Assembly (NCBI RefSeq): GCF_947179165.1
Contig: NC_077248.1
Location: 12,923,256-12,987,255, forward strand
Length of the DNA stretch: 64,000 nucleotides
Reading direction: 5' to 3'
Source of the DNA: Solanum dulcamara
Taxonomy: Eukaryota; Streptophyta; Magnoliopsida; Solanales; Solanaceae
Below the pieces are notes generated by a model. It was not told where the DNA came from. It ran no database searches and worked only from the letters and a program-made list of their open reading frames with translations. Made by a program: the position numbers and the translations under genes. Below are positions 11,030-23,396 of the stretch, one piece after another; the first letter of the stretch is position 1; each line of letters begins with the position of its first letter.

Positions 11030-13687
11030 TGTCACGACCCAACCTTATAGGCCGTAATTGGGGCCTGACCTGGACACCCATATACATACCTATCAATTGT
11101 AGTCAAGCTGAACTATGAATAATATGATAACTTACATAAAAAATCCAACGGTTCATGATATTTTCATATAATACATCCCTATCATTTGTCTCCTGAGGAG
11201 TCACCACTATCATATCATGAAAGAACGCGTAAGCCGATAAGGTTGCCATTACATATCAATACCCACAATACATCGCATAGACTCAGCTGATCAAACTTAT
11301 ACACAACCCACACATATGTCTACAGACCTCTAAGAGTATCAACAATATCATATGATGGGACAGGGCCTCCGCCGTATCCCTGAATAAACAAATATACACA
11401 TAAAAAAGATTGATACCAAAATCTAGGCTCCGGTTCAATGGAGCACACTAAAATAGGTGAGTGAAAATCTTAAGCTGGCAAATTCTTGAAATGAATATCT
11501 GTACTCGTGGGCATGAAATGCATCCTCCCAAAAAGAGGGTATCTGTACAGAATATGTACTGAGTATATAAAGTATAAAATACCATAAAGGAGATCACATC
11601 TGAAATAAATATTCAGGAGACAAGTATAATAATTAATAAATCATTGTTCTTGCATCTTATGAAATGAAGTCATGCATATCATCATCATATACCTTACCCA
11701 ACCCATTATGGGACTTGGTGTCACAATCATATCATTATATTGTCATATGTATATATATATACACTGTACCCAACCCTCTAGCAAGGGGCTCGGTGAATAG
11801 AGTAGTGTACACTTTATCGTACCCGACCCATTATGGGATTCAATGTCATAACCATATCATCATAATATCGTATCATCATAAACTATACCCGATCCTCTAG
11901 TAAGGGACTCGGTGAATAATATAGTAAAAATGTGCACGACAACTTACCCGGCTTGGGACTTAGTGAATAATACACTAATAATATGCACGAATGGAATATC
12001 ATGAGCAACCATGTACAACTAGATCATCATCTCAGACTCAATAGAATGAGTGGAATAACTAACACCTGAATGCCCAAAGCATGAAATTTATTAGCCAAAA
12101 CAGTGTAGTTCGGGACAAGTCCACATCGCGGACCTGGCCATGAGGAATAACTCAAGCAAAATCAAGAATTTAAGCATAAGGCAGTATGGTCCGTGACAAG
12201 TCCGCGTCATGGACCTGGGACAAGTATCGATCAAAACTGAAGCTTGAATATAATTTGCTAGACAGTGTGGTCCGCGACAAGTCTGCATCGCGTACCTGGG
12301 TGTGGATAATGCAACAAGATAATGTGAACAACTATTGTAAGTTACGGGCGCTGATTATGATAAAGTCTGTAAAAATAGAGACTTTTATACATCAGCAACT
12401 ATCCATTATATAGAGGATTCGAGGGGCAATAACTCAATCACATTAGGAGCTCTAACATCAAGAATTAAATAAGGATCGTGAATTACATTTGGAATTTATG
12501 AATAGAATTATCCCAAGCTCATATCATTTATTACTTAATCTAAGACATGCCAAAAGAAAGAAGGGATACCTTTACATACCTTGAACTCTATCTAATGCCC
12601 AACGTCTACTTCTTGAGCTCGTGGGTCTAAAATTAAGACAACATAGGCCACTGTTAGATATCCACATCACTTACTAACTAATCCAAGTACAATTGAAACT
12701 TAACAAAATTCGGGTAGCATTTCCCCTGCAACGTAATAATTCTCAAAATTCCAACTTAGCCAAACACCAATTAAATATCAACAATGACAATACCAGCAAT
12801 TCCATATCAATATAGAATTAAATTCATCCTTAAGTTACTTCCAAAACAGCCCAATATACATTTGGATGTCAATGCTTGTATTCACTTCTTCATTTTCGTA
12901 CATCCATAGTATAACAACAACAACATCTACAACCAATCCCCCGATACTCCAACCCACAAAATAGTTAGTAATCACCATGAAACAGTTCCCAAAATATTAT
13001 TATAAAATAACCATAAATATCACACCAACAGTTCCAAAATATATATTATATCTTGATATACTTTATTCTTCCAAATTCAAGAAAAATAACTCATCAACAA
13101 CATCAACAATTATTATACATCATACTCAACTAATTCCATCTATTTAATCCATCCAAAACAACCCCTTAATCTATAAATCTCAACAAAATAACAAATAAGT
13201 TTATAACGTTATTTTCTCCGTTCTAATTCGTTAAAACTCCAAATAAACTTGTTAATAATGAAAAATGGACTTTAATATAACCTTAAGTATGAAGAAACCA
13301 CATTAACACTTTCTTGGTTGATTTCTTGCTCAAATTGAAGGCAACGCGACGTACAATATTTTTTTCTTCATGAGCTTCAGATTTTGGGACTTGAATTTTG
13401 GTCGGATTTGTTGTTTCTCTCTAAGATCTTCCTCTCTCTCTCTCTCTGGAAAGTTTTGGATATTTCTTGGTTTGAGAATGACAAAGAAAGCTTAAAATAT
13501 CCCTTAATTGATGTGGGTATTTGACTCAATGGTCCTTCTTAAGATGTCTTTAACTTCCAATATATTATCCATATAACTTGTCATTTACAACAAATAATGC
13601 CATTTTAGAATTCAAAATTAAAATTCTTTGAATTTTTGTCTGTTAGCTCATGAATGGTCCAATGTGAAAAAATATGGAATATAATAA
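11030..13687 (-). mobile_element. Solo LTR (2.66 kb) inserted in gypsy element A
   Basis: It begins tgtcacgacccaacc on the plus strand and aligns from end to end with 43,507-46,322. GTGG occurs on each side (11,026-11,029 and 13,688-13,691), and the pol sequence is continuous once the insert is excluded, as shown by the homologous stretch of element B near 17,020. No internal region or second LTR is present, so it is a solo LTR left by LTR-LTR recombination. It carries three spaced GC-rich hairpin units (12,103-12,300) that I do not find in the other copy. Confidence 0.85.
13428..13448. repeat. (TC)n microsatellite
   Basis: A short pyrimidine dinucleotide run lies within the solo LTR. Confidence 0.9.
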
Positions 13688-14848
13688 GTGGTAAGGCCAA
13701 TGTGTACGCCATTGCCTTACACAGTCAAGAATTTCAAAAGGGCCAATATAATGAGGACTGAGTTTGCCCTTCTTACCAAACCTCATTACTCCTTTAATAG
13801 GTGACAATTTTAGAAGTACTCGATCACCAGCCTCGAATGTCATATCCCTCACCTTACAGTCAGCATACTCTTTTTGATGACTTTGAGATACTAGAATCTT
13901 AGCATGAATGCTCCTTACCTTATCTTGAGCATCATTCACTAAGTCTATCCTAATGACTCCACTTCTATAGTTTCAAACCACCCTGTGGGAGACCTGAACC
14001 CCCTCTTATAAAGAGCCTTGAATGGTACTATTTCAATGTTGGAATGATAGCTATTGTTGTAGGAGAACTCACACAAAGGCAAGAAATTTTCCTAATGTCC
14101 CCCAAAGTTGATCAAATATGCCCTCAACATATCTTCCAATATTTAGATAGTCTTTTCTAACTACCCATCTGTCTATGAATGGAAAGTGGTGTTGAAAGTG
14201 AGTTGAGTGCCCAAATCTTCATGCAATTTCCCCTACAATTTAGATATGAACTGCGTACTATGGTCTAAAATGATAAAAAAGGACACCTCATGTAACCTTA
14301 CTATCTCTTTCAGATAAATCTTTGCCAACTTTTGTGCATCATAGCCTACTCTAACCGAGTTAAAATGTGCTGACTTTGTTAACCTGTCAACCACCACCCA
14401 AGTGGAGTCATACTTTCCCAAAGTCATGGTAAGTCCCACCACGAAGTCCATGACTATTCTCTCCCACTTCTATTCAGGAATGAGCATTCTTTGAAGTAAA
14501 CCTGGTGGTCTTTGGTACTCATATTTTACCTGTTGGCAGTTCTAACACTTGGCTACATATTCAGTTATGTCTTTCTTCATACCCGATCACCAATATAGAC
14601 GTTTCAAGTCTTAATACATCTTAGTTACTCCAAGGTGAATTGAGTATCGCGAACCATGAGATTCAGAGAAGATTTTTTGAATTAAACCATCTACTCGGGG
14701 AACACAAATCCTTCCCCTAATGTGAAGCACCCCACCTGCATCAAGTAGTGAATCTTGGGCCTTGCCCATTAACATATTTTCTCTAATTTCGTTCAAAGTG
14801 ACATCTTCAAACTACTTGGTCTTAATCTCCTCTATAAAGGTGGGACTT
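13688..14848 (-). pseudogene. Gypsy element A, integrase region
   Basis: Reading on the minus strand from 14,800 downward, an integrase zinc-binding N-terminal segment (RGRICVPR, then SESHGSRYSIH) is followed by a core fragment (MDFVVGL, then VVVDRLTKSAHF, near 14,451-14,300) and a C-terminal segment (KGVMRFGKKGKLSP and YIGPFEIL, near 13,830-13,730). These are integrase motifs of Ty3/gypsy chromoviruses, which insert cDNA into the host chromosome. Several frames are needed, so the gene is dead. The high-coordinate end is cut at 14,848, where the LTR of element B begins; RNase H and RT of element A are absent. Confidence 0.8.
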
Positions 14849-16663
14849 TGTCACGATCCTGACCCGCCGTAACTGGTACCTACACTAACCATTCAGTGGA
14901 AGAACCATTTTTACAGTCCAAATTATCAACTTATGAGATAAAATAGTTAAAGGCTTGTGGAAGTAGGAATATAACCAGAATAAGACTGAGTTTCCATAAA
15001 CTCAACAAAATAATTTAAATATCAAACAAAATGCAAAAACATTCTAGGAACTGAAAGTTGTTCGTACCAAAAACTCTAACCAAATGTCAATATAAGAAAT
15101 GGGAAAAACTCCCAAAAGAAGTCATAATATTATACGATTGTCTGGTCATCTGAGTCCCAGACGAAGGACTTAGACAATGAGAAAATCCACGACAGCATGA
15201 CTGAATAGCTCACCTTTGTAATTTGAACAAGCCTCTACTCTTCTAAACGAGGTCTCTCCGCAACCGGCTAAATATGCTTTGTACTTGACAAAAGGTAAGG
15301 CAAGAGTAGTATCAGTACACAAAATAATGGTGTACTGCTAGGATCATACAGTTAGCCAGTAAGCAAATCATAGACAAGTAAATTCAACATAATAGGTATA
15401 TACATATACAGAATAAGTCAACTAATTTCAATTTCAACCATATTCAGCAATATTACAACTCAATATTTTCTACATTCTATAACTTCACACATGGGTCCTC
15501 TCAAGGGACCTACAAATAATTGGCTTTTTGTCGGAATGTGACATCCGATCCAAAAATGTCTCAAAATGTGATACCCTATCTAATTACGTGTCGAAATGTG
15601 ACACTCGATCCAATTATGTGTTAGAATATGACAACCGATTCAAACATACCACAATCATAAATACATTCAGTATTTACAACATTATATCAGTAAGAATAGG
15701 TTCATAATAAAAACAGGCCAACAAGTGATCATTTCACACATAATCTAGCATGTTTCCCTATTCAAATACACATATGCATATCATAAAGCAATTTAACAAG
15801 CATATGAAACATATAAGAGAAACTAGACCATCACCTATCTCAAATTCACGCTTCAACAACCTTACAATACAAGAGACTTCCCTTTCCAAGTTTGTTCTTC
15901 TCGTTTTTGGTCTAGAAAAAATAAATACATATAAAAGATAAACACAATGGCCTAACTATCATGAAAATAACAAAAGTCTTATCCTAGGCCAAATTCATGA
16001 TCCTAACCCCACCCTAGGGATGTTTTTCACCATTAGTTTTTAGTTCAAACTCTCCCTCAATGATTATCAACCATATTTTCTATGATCTAGGAATTAAAGA
16101 ATGAATTTAAAGAGTAGAATCTTTACCTTATGCATGGAAATTTGATAAAAATTGCCCTAGATCGCCTCCTGAAGTCTCAGAAACTGTTTTTGTAGAAAAA
16201 GACCATTTTGGGGTTTTTCCCCTAACTTAAGTCACGTCTGCCTCGTTCTAGCGGGACCATCCTGCTCTCGTAGGGCCGTTCTGGCAGGAGAAATCCCACT
16301 CTGGAGGGTTGCACGAAAATAAAGAGCTCAGAGTTTGAGCTCCAAGCCTCATTTCACAACTTACCCTCTTCCCAAGATGTATTAAAATATATCCATTATG
16401 CTAAATTCAATTCCGAGAGTTTTACTGATCCGAATGCGATTCTGAGAAATTGTAAATTCTCTGTATCATCTTGGCTATCAGCCTATTCAATAAAATTAGG
16501 TATTTGATTTTCCATCATTCACATGATCATCCTAGACTTCACTTGACTCAAAATTTATTTAAGTCTGGCCTGGGCTAAGTTTTTTCGAAGTTACTATCGT
16601 AGTTTTCTTGACCAAAATCCTTCCCCATTGGCCTAATACTTACAACAGAGATAGGTCATTACA
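14849..16663 (-). mobile_element. Gypsy element B, 3' LTR (1.8 kb)
   Basis: On the minus strand it runs from TGTAATGACC (16,654-16,663) to GGATCGTGACA (14,849-14,859). It matches LTR A in length and order, with many substitutions. It contains the four-unit array (15,528-15,640) and a GC-hairpin cluster (16,248-16,311). It directly abuts the cut end of element A, consistent with B having inserted in or recombined with A in the same orientation. Confidence 0.85.
15528..15640 (-). repeat. Four-unit array in LTR B
   Basis: Four degenerate units of the tgtcggaatgtgacacccgatccaa type sit at the same relative position as in LTR A. Confidence 0.8.
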
Positions 16664-17284
16664 ATATATAACAATTTATCCATCAGTCGTCCTTGAGTGA
16701 CTAACCTTAGAAAATAGGGATAAAATAGAGGTAGAGTAGTACCTATTTCAGAGAACAGTTGAGGATACTTTTCTCGCATGTCTTCTTCAGTATCCCAAGT
16801 AGATTTCTCTACCGAATGATGTTTCCATTACACTTTAACTTTATTAATCTTTTTAGTCCTCAACTTTCAGACATCACGTTCAAGGATTGCAACTAGCTCC
16901 TCCTCATTCTGGAGTTCCTTGTCTAATTATACTGAGTCCCATATAATGATGTAGTCCCCATCCCTATTGTACTTTTTTAGCATGGACCCATGGAACACCG
17001 GGTGTGACCCTAAAAAGCTTGGTGGTAAGTCCAATCAGTATGCCACAGGCCCTACACAGTCAAAAAGTTTCAAAAGGGACAATATATCGAGTACTGTATT
17101 TGCCATTCATGCAAAATCTCATTACCCCTTTAATAGGTGACACTTTTGAAAGTATTTGCTCACCAGCCTCGAATGTCATATCCCTTACTTTTTGGTCAGT
17201 ATATTCTTTTTGACGACTTTGAGCCGCTAGAAGCTTAGCTTAGATGCTTCTTACCTTATCATGAGCATCCCTCTCTAAGTCTAC
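16664..17284 (-). pseudogene. Gypsy element B, pol C-terminus
   Basis: This is the minus-strand counterpart of 10,668-11,029 plus the integrase C-terminal segment. It includes the MRF segment typical of the family and the chromodomain-like tail. It is continuous here (no solo LTR), which independently fixes the insertion point of the solo LTR in element A. Frameshifts and stops are present. Confidence 0.7.
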
Positions 17285-18305
17285 CTACAATGGCTCCACT
17301 TCCCCAACTTCAAACCACCCTAAGAGAGACTTATATCTCCTCCCATATAGGGCTTTGAATTGTGCCATATCAATACTGGAGTGGTATCTATATTTATAGG
17401 AGAACTCACACAAGGGCAAGAACTTGTCCAAGTGTCCCCCAAAGTCTATTACACATGCCCCCAACATATCTTTTAACACCTGGATAGTCCTTTCTCACTG
17501 CTCGTCTGTCTGTAGATGAAAAATTGTGCTAAAATTTAGTTGAGTACTCAACTCTTCATGTAACTTACCCAAAAATTTGGAAGTGAGCTGCGTACCATGG
17601 TCTAAAATGATAGAAAGGGGTACCCCATGCAGCCTTACTAACTTCTTCACATAAATCTTGGCCAGCTGTTATACGTTGTAGTCCACTATAACAGGGATAA
17701 AGTGTGTTGAGTTTATTAACCTGTCAACCACCACCCAAATGGCTAAAGTCTTGGGAAGTCACACCACGAAGTCCATGACTATTCTCTTCCACTTTCATTC
17801 AGGAATAGACATTCTTTGAAGCAAGTCTGTAGCTCTTTGGTGCTCATATTTTACCTATTGGCAGTTCTGACACTTGGCTACATATTCACTATGTTTTTTT
17901 CATACCAGGACACCAATATAACCGTTTCAAGTCTTTATACATCTTATTCACTCCCGGATGAATAGAGTATCGTGAACAATAAGATTCAGACAGGATCTTT
18001 TGAATTAGTCCATCTACCCGGGGAATAAAAATCCTTCCCCTAAAGTGAAGCACCCCACCTGTATCAAGTGTTGAGTCTTGAGCCTTGACCATCAACATTT
18101 CTTCTCTAATTTCATTTAAGTTAATATCTTCAAACTGCTTGATCTTGATATCTTCTTCAAAAATAGGCCTTAGATCAACTCTGGCCGTTATTCCACCTTT
18201 CTCTAAGATGCCTACCCTCATGAAATCAGCCTCTAAGGTCTGAATTTCTTTATCTAGGGGCTGCTTAAGGGCTCCCAAACAAGCTAGACTACCCATGCTC
18301 ATCAA
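17285..18305 (-). pseudogene. Gypsy element B, integrase
   Basis: On the minus strand an N-terminal segment (GGVLHFRGRIFIPR, SRYSIHPGVNKMY, LYWCPGMKK; 18,100-17,889) fits the HHCC zinc-binding region. The core follows, with MDFVV and a degenerate ILDHGTQ in place of the usual SDRGTQ, then the segment at 17,479-17,285 with LPLCEFSYKYRYHSSI and ALYGRRYKS. The order and motifs are those of Ty3/gypsy integrase, which catalyses strand transfer of retroelement cDNA. Stops separate the parts. Confidence 0.85.
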
Positions 18306-18389
18306 TTTCTAGATTAATGCATCTACTACGACATTAGACTTACCTAGATGGTGCTGGATGTTGACATCATAGTCATTAAGCAAATCCAT

Positions 18390-18857
18390 CCACCTTCGCT
18401 GTCTCTAATTCAAGTCCTTCTGTGTAAACACATGTAAGTTGTATTGGTCAGTAAACACCTCACACTTGACACCATACATATAATGTCTCCAGATTTTTAG
18501 TGCAAACACTACCACTGCCAATTCCAAGTTATGAGTCGGGTAGTTCCTCTCATGCACCTTCAATTGCCGTGAAGCATATGATACCATATTCTTATCCCGC
18601 ATCAACAAAATACCCAAACTGGAATGTGAAGCATCACAATAAATAATGAAGTCTTTACCTTCAATCGACAAGGTTAAAATTGGTGCTGTAGTAAGAAGAG
18701 TCATGAGCTTTTGGAAGCTCTCTTCACATTTGTCAGTCCACTCGAATGGTACCTCCTTTTTAGTCAGTCTGGTCAAGTGAATAGCAGTAGAAACAATGTT
18801 TTTCATGAATCGGTAATAATAACTGGCCAACCCCACAAAGTTTCTAATCTCAATCAC
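18390..18857 (-). pseudogene. Gypsy element B, RNase H domain
   Basis: A 150-codon minus-strand open stretch holds the RT thumb end (NFVGLASYYYRFM, PFEWTDKCEESFQKL) followed by RNase H with all three expected acidic motifs: YCDASH, NLELAVVVFAL and VFTDQ. RNase H removes RNA from the RNA-DNA hybrid during replication. This is the best preserved part of the element. The linker to integrase (about 18,306-18,390) carries a stop. Confidence 0.85.
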
Positions 18858-19156
18858 GAAACTAGGCCGGCCCTAGTTCTTAACTGCTTTAATCTTTTGC
18901 GGATCCACCATTATCCCTTCTTTTGAAACAACATGACCCAAACTGAAAGTAGCCAGAACTCACACTTAGATAATTTTGCATACAACTTTTGTCTTTCCAA
19001 AACACCTAAAACAATTCGAAGATGATTTGCATGATCCTGTTCACTCTTTCAGTATACTAATATATTATCTATAAACACTTTTAGAAATGAATCCAGGAAC
19101 GGCTTGAACACCCCATTCATCAAACTCATGAAGCCTGCACGTGCACTGGTCAACCC
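18858..19156 (-). pseudogene. Gypsy element B, truncated reverse transcriptase
   Basis: The minus-strand translation shows the palm region: a GFMSLMNGVFKPFLDSF-like segment, the catalytic box and then [17 protein letters not shown]. The box near 19,062-19,075 reads FIDN where the family has FIDD, so the second catalytic aspartate is lost (GAT to AAT). The sequence stops abruptly at about 19,156 and fingers, protease, gag and the 5' LTR are missing, so the element is 5'-truncated. Confidence 0.8.
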
Positions 19157-19430
19157 CCTCCCCCTTTTTGGTTTATGGTCAATTTTAGGGATAGTTTATT
19201 TATAGCATTATTATTTTCTTTTTTCTTGGTTCATATGCATAGATTTCAAGGTAGTTTATTTATGGCATTACTCTTTTCCTACTTTCTTGTTTCATGTGCG
19301 GATTTGTTTTGGATTTCATAAAATTTGTATTAGTTTTTAGCTTTTCCAAAGTCATTAAACCTTTTTGTTCCTTTCTTGGTAAAAACTTAAAGTATTTTAA
19401 CATTTCTACATTAGAATTTGTCTAATAGGT

Positions 19431-19471
<41 letters not shown>

Positions 19472-21239
19472 CACCAACCATTATACCAATTATTATTAAT
19501 GCGATATATATTTTGTATTAAATATACATGTACATCAAAATTTTACCAAACAAAACCATTTATATTTACTATTAAAAGCTAGCTTTAGTAAACACCGAAA
19601 TCAATTTTTACCTAAATCAGCTTTAAATTACATAGAATTAATATGTCATTTATACCATTAGATTTCACAAATAACTGAACCTTATTGTCACCCAACCATA
19701 TAACGTACAAAGACACATACCAACTTTATACCAACTGTTTTACCTATTAATATTTACCAACTTTATACTAACCATTTTACTTATTAATATTTACTAATTT
19801 TATACCAACCATTATATCATATATATATATGTATATCAAATGGTATGTACCATAATATCCATTTACATTCAATAAAGAAAATCAACTTTCACCTAAATTA
19901 AGTTAAAAGTTTTAGAATTAATTGGTATAAAAAATCGATTCAAATGTTAAGGCAATATTATTAAATCATAAAAACACCCATTTATCACCATTCACAAATA
20001 ATACTTCAAGTCAACACCATATCATATTCAATTGCGAAAAATATTAATTAAATAAGAAAAATTTAAAATCCAACAAGTTTAATCCTCAGGTGAAAATTTG
20101 GTGCAAGTCTTCTTGTTATGTCTTGGTGTAGTTTAATTACTACAGATAACTTTGCATTTCTTGAATTTCACCTCATTAAATGCCTTCTTATTGGTGGCCT
20201 CCCTGATTTCCTTGTTGTATTTGGTAGTAAGACTATTTTTTCCAAAACATGCTATGTAAAATACCAACTGCTATATATCATAATCAAACCACAAAATATC
20301 AACTGTCATATACCATAATAAAACCAAAAAATCAACTGCTATAAATCATAATATAATCAACCAAAAATAGGCCAACTTTTAAATACCACAGAAATATCAA
20401 ATGGTATGTACCATAATCAAACTACAAAAATAAACTGCTTAAAACATAATATAGTCAAACCAAAAATAAGTCAACTTTTAAAAACCATAATATACAACTG
20501 TCATAAACTATAGATTTCACAAAAAAAATTTATCAACTGCTATAAATTAATCAAAAGAAATCTTAATTTTAAAAATTGACTATTTTTCAAATCTTTATGT
20601 ACGTTGTGATTACAATTTACAAAAAAAAACTAAAATTATTTAAAGTCGATTACAAACCAAAAAAATTGTTATCGTAAACATATATACACATATCGGATAA
20701 AAATCATATAATTACCATTACCATAATAATAGTACACCAAATTCACTTTAATTATGTTTTGTTAATCATGAAAGTATATGTATAAAAGAATTTCGATCGA
20801 CAAAATCAAAGAAAATCTTCAAAACGATTATAAACGAACCATAGATTCTAATAAATACCTGCTACATTCCCTCTTCCGTCATGCTGAATCAAGATTTAGA
20901 CGTTGTTCATATCTTCCATTCAACCAATTACCAAAATAATGAAAATAGAGTGTTTGATTTTGATTAAAATAATCCTTTTTAGTTTATGATGGAGAAACTA
21001 TTAAGCATTAACTAAGGTTTGAGTTATTTGTAGAAGGTAAATAACTAAAGGAGAGTAATTTAACGGATGAGAATATCATTAACCGCAAAAAACGTGGCTT
21101 GACTTTTTTATATTTTCTGTTTTCTAATTATTTTTTTAATTTCTTTGTGTTTTATAAAAACCTATTGCTATGTTGGTGAAAATTAAAATTACTGTTATAT
21201 TGTGGTTATTTAGGTGCTTATTTTATATAGATAGTTTTT
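19157..21239. repeat. AT-rich region with diverged internal repeats
   Basis: There is no gene. At 19,190-19,320 an approximately 60-bp segment (agtttatttatagcatta type) occurs twice. A CA/TA microsatellite lies at 19,431-19,471. At 19,470-19,860 phrases like accaactttataccaacc recur, and at 20,260-20,560 phrases like atcaactgctataaatcataat recur irregularly. Such subterminal-style repeats suggest a decayed DNA transposon, but no termini were recognised. Confidence 0.5.
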
Positions 21240-21393
21240 TTTCCCTATTTAAAATCATAAATTTTAAAATTTTTAACAACACATAAATTACAAATATTTA
21301 AGATCACAAATTTCATAAGTTATTGTTATTTTTCAAAATTCAATATCCAATCAAACTAAAACATATTTATATAAATAATAGACGGAGGGAGTA
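21240..21393. mobile_element. Stowaway-type MITE terminus
   Basis: The segment ends gacggagggagta at 21,381-21,393, preceded by a caatcaaactaaaac stretch typical of the right half of Stowaway elements. The left terminus is not seen. Confidence 0.6.
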
Positions 21394-21749
21394 GTATTTT
21401 ATCAACCTCTTCAACTTTATTTTTGCCTCCTCAACGTATATTTATCTCATTCTTATTTTTCAAACATTTAACTTGTCAATCCAATTTCTCTAAGTTATTT
21501 CTCTGGACTTTTGTGATTGATACATACATCAAAATAAGTTTGCTTGTTATTTTTTTTTTAGTATATGTGAATATTAGTATATTACAAAACAAGCTTAAAG
21601 TTTCTTAAATAATTTAACTTTAGGCCATTAATTTTATTGAATCGCTTTTGTTGTAATCCCTTTCACCATGATTTTATTATTTATCATTCATAGATGGTTT
21701 ATTTTCTTACATTATTTTTATCACCTCCAATTGCTCCTCCCAATTTCTA

Positions 21750-22640
21750 ATCACTCAGTTTTCACAAACAAAAACACACAAGCTTCAAATCAAAGCAATG
21801 GAAGGGAAGTCCCACTCTCTTCAAATCAAAATAGGAGAAATGCCAATCACTCTCCTCATCTAGGATCCTGCATACCTGACATATATAATCAATGAAGGTC
21901 TCAATCACGCCATGGACAACCTTAGGCATCTTGTATGGTCCCAAACCCTAATTCAAGCACTATAATGAGCTCTCAAAGCCCTCTCTTGATGCTAACTCTA
22001 AACCTCCTCATGACTCAAATCTTCTAGAACACCCCCTTCTTTCCAATCCCCCAATTTGCGAAACTCATGAAAACCTCATTCATCCCTCTATCTTAGTTGA
22101 ACCTTTTCCCTATAGACCCCCAAATGAAGGAAGCACAATATAGGAAATAGGCGGAAGTAGACGCAGTAGATCGGGAACTTCGGGAAGCAAACTAAGGGTC
22201 GTTCTAAAACAAAATTGACATTCTGGAACTATATGTGTAGTCATAATTTTCATCCGAGAGTTCTAAATGACTCCAAACTCGTATCGATTGCCTCGATACT
22301 TATGCCAACAATGCAACCAACATAATTTGACAATTCCAGAGCTGATGAAACCATGAGAAAGGCAAGGAGGAGATGGAACTCCTCCTATCCTCCTTTGGGG
22401 AGCCAAAAACTCAGGCCGTTGTATTGGAAAAACTTATAAACAAAGAGCTTAAAGACCCCGCAAGAGAAACCTTTGTTGTCTTCTGTCCAAGGATTCTGAC
22501 ACTGATTTTCTAAAGCTAAAGAGCAAGAGAGGCAACTGTCTAGCATTCTTCACTCTGAAACCATTGATCGATCTACAAAGGTCTCCTAGGTGAGCAAAGG
22601 GAAGAGATACTTGAAGCAATCACTATCCCCACCGCCCCCA
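21750..22640 (+). pseudogene. Upstream part of L1-type LINE 1 (decayed, ORF1 not recognised)
   Basis: This stretch directly precedes the LINE endonuclease. It shows patches of protein-like codon pattern in several frames but no clear DUF4283 or zinc-knuckle signature. I assign it to the LINE by position only. It may hold the remains of ORF1 and the inter-ORF region. Confidence 0.35.
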
Positions 22641-23396
22641 ATGAATTTTATAATTTGGAATGTTAAAGGGTCCAACAATGCTAATTTTAGAAGACATTGT
22701 GAGGTTATGGTTAACATCCACAAACCCTCAATGTTGATCCTTCTGGAAACAAAGATAGCTGATCACAAAAAGGCTAACTAGAGTCCTCTTCTACGACTCC
22801 TTCATTTAATCCCCTGATGAGGGACTATCTAGTGGTATAGTCATCATGTGAAAAAAGGTGTACCTCAAGCTAGAAGATATCTCCATCACCTCCCAGAGTA
22901 TCCACACCATGGTTCATGTAATCCCAGACCCCAACTCTTAGATTTTTACTACCATTTATGCTAGTAATGACTTCTTCACTAGATCTAGGCTTTGGTACGG
23001 ACTCAATACTTTTTCTAACACTACCAAAGGGGAATGGTTGGTGGGAGGAGATTTCAATAAGATTCTTAAAGCAAGTGAAAAGCGTGGTGGAAACCATATC
23101 AATAATTATAGAGCTAGCCTCTTTAAAAGTGTCTGGATAGTTTCAATATGATTGACTTGAGGTTTAAAAGTTGTCAATACACATGGACCAACAAGATGTA
23201 CAAGAATAGGTAAAACAATATCCTAGAAAGACTGGATAGGTGCGTGGCTAATAATCCTTGGGTCATCCGATTCCCCCAATCCACCATTACCCACCTCCCT
23301 AGAAATAAGTTTGACCACTATCCCTTAATGGTCAGCCTTACCACCCCCAAGCCAACAATCATAAAAAACTCTTTAGACTGGAACCCATATGGAGTG
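22641..23396 (+). pseudogene. LINE 1 ORF2: endonuclease domain (first part)
   Basis: The N-terminus reads MNFIIWNVKGSNN, followed by LILLETKIAD, matching the start and the conserved Glu of the apurinic-type endonuclease of plant L1 elements, which nicks target DNA to prime reverse transcription. Further on are GGDFN (near 23,041-23,056), EKRGGN and WTN, the middle of the same fold. Several frameshifts are needed. The reading frame is interrupted at 23,396 after LDWNPYG by a solo LTR and resumes at 25,495. Confidence 0.8.
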
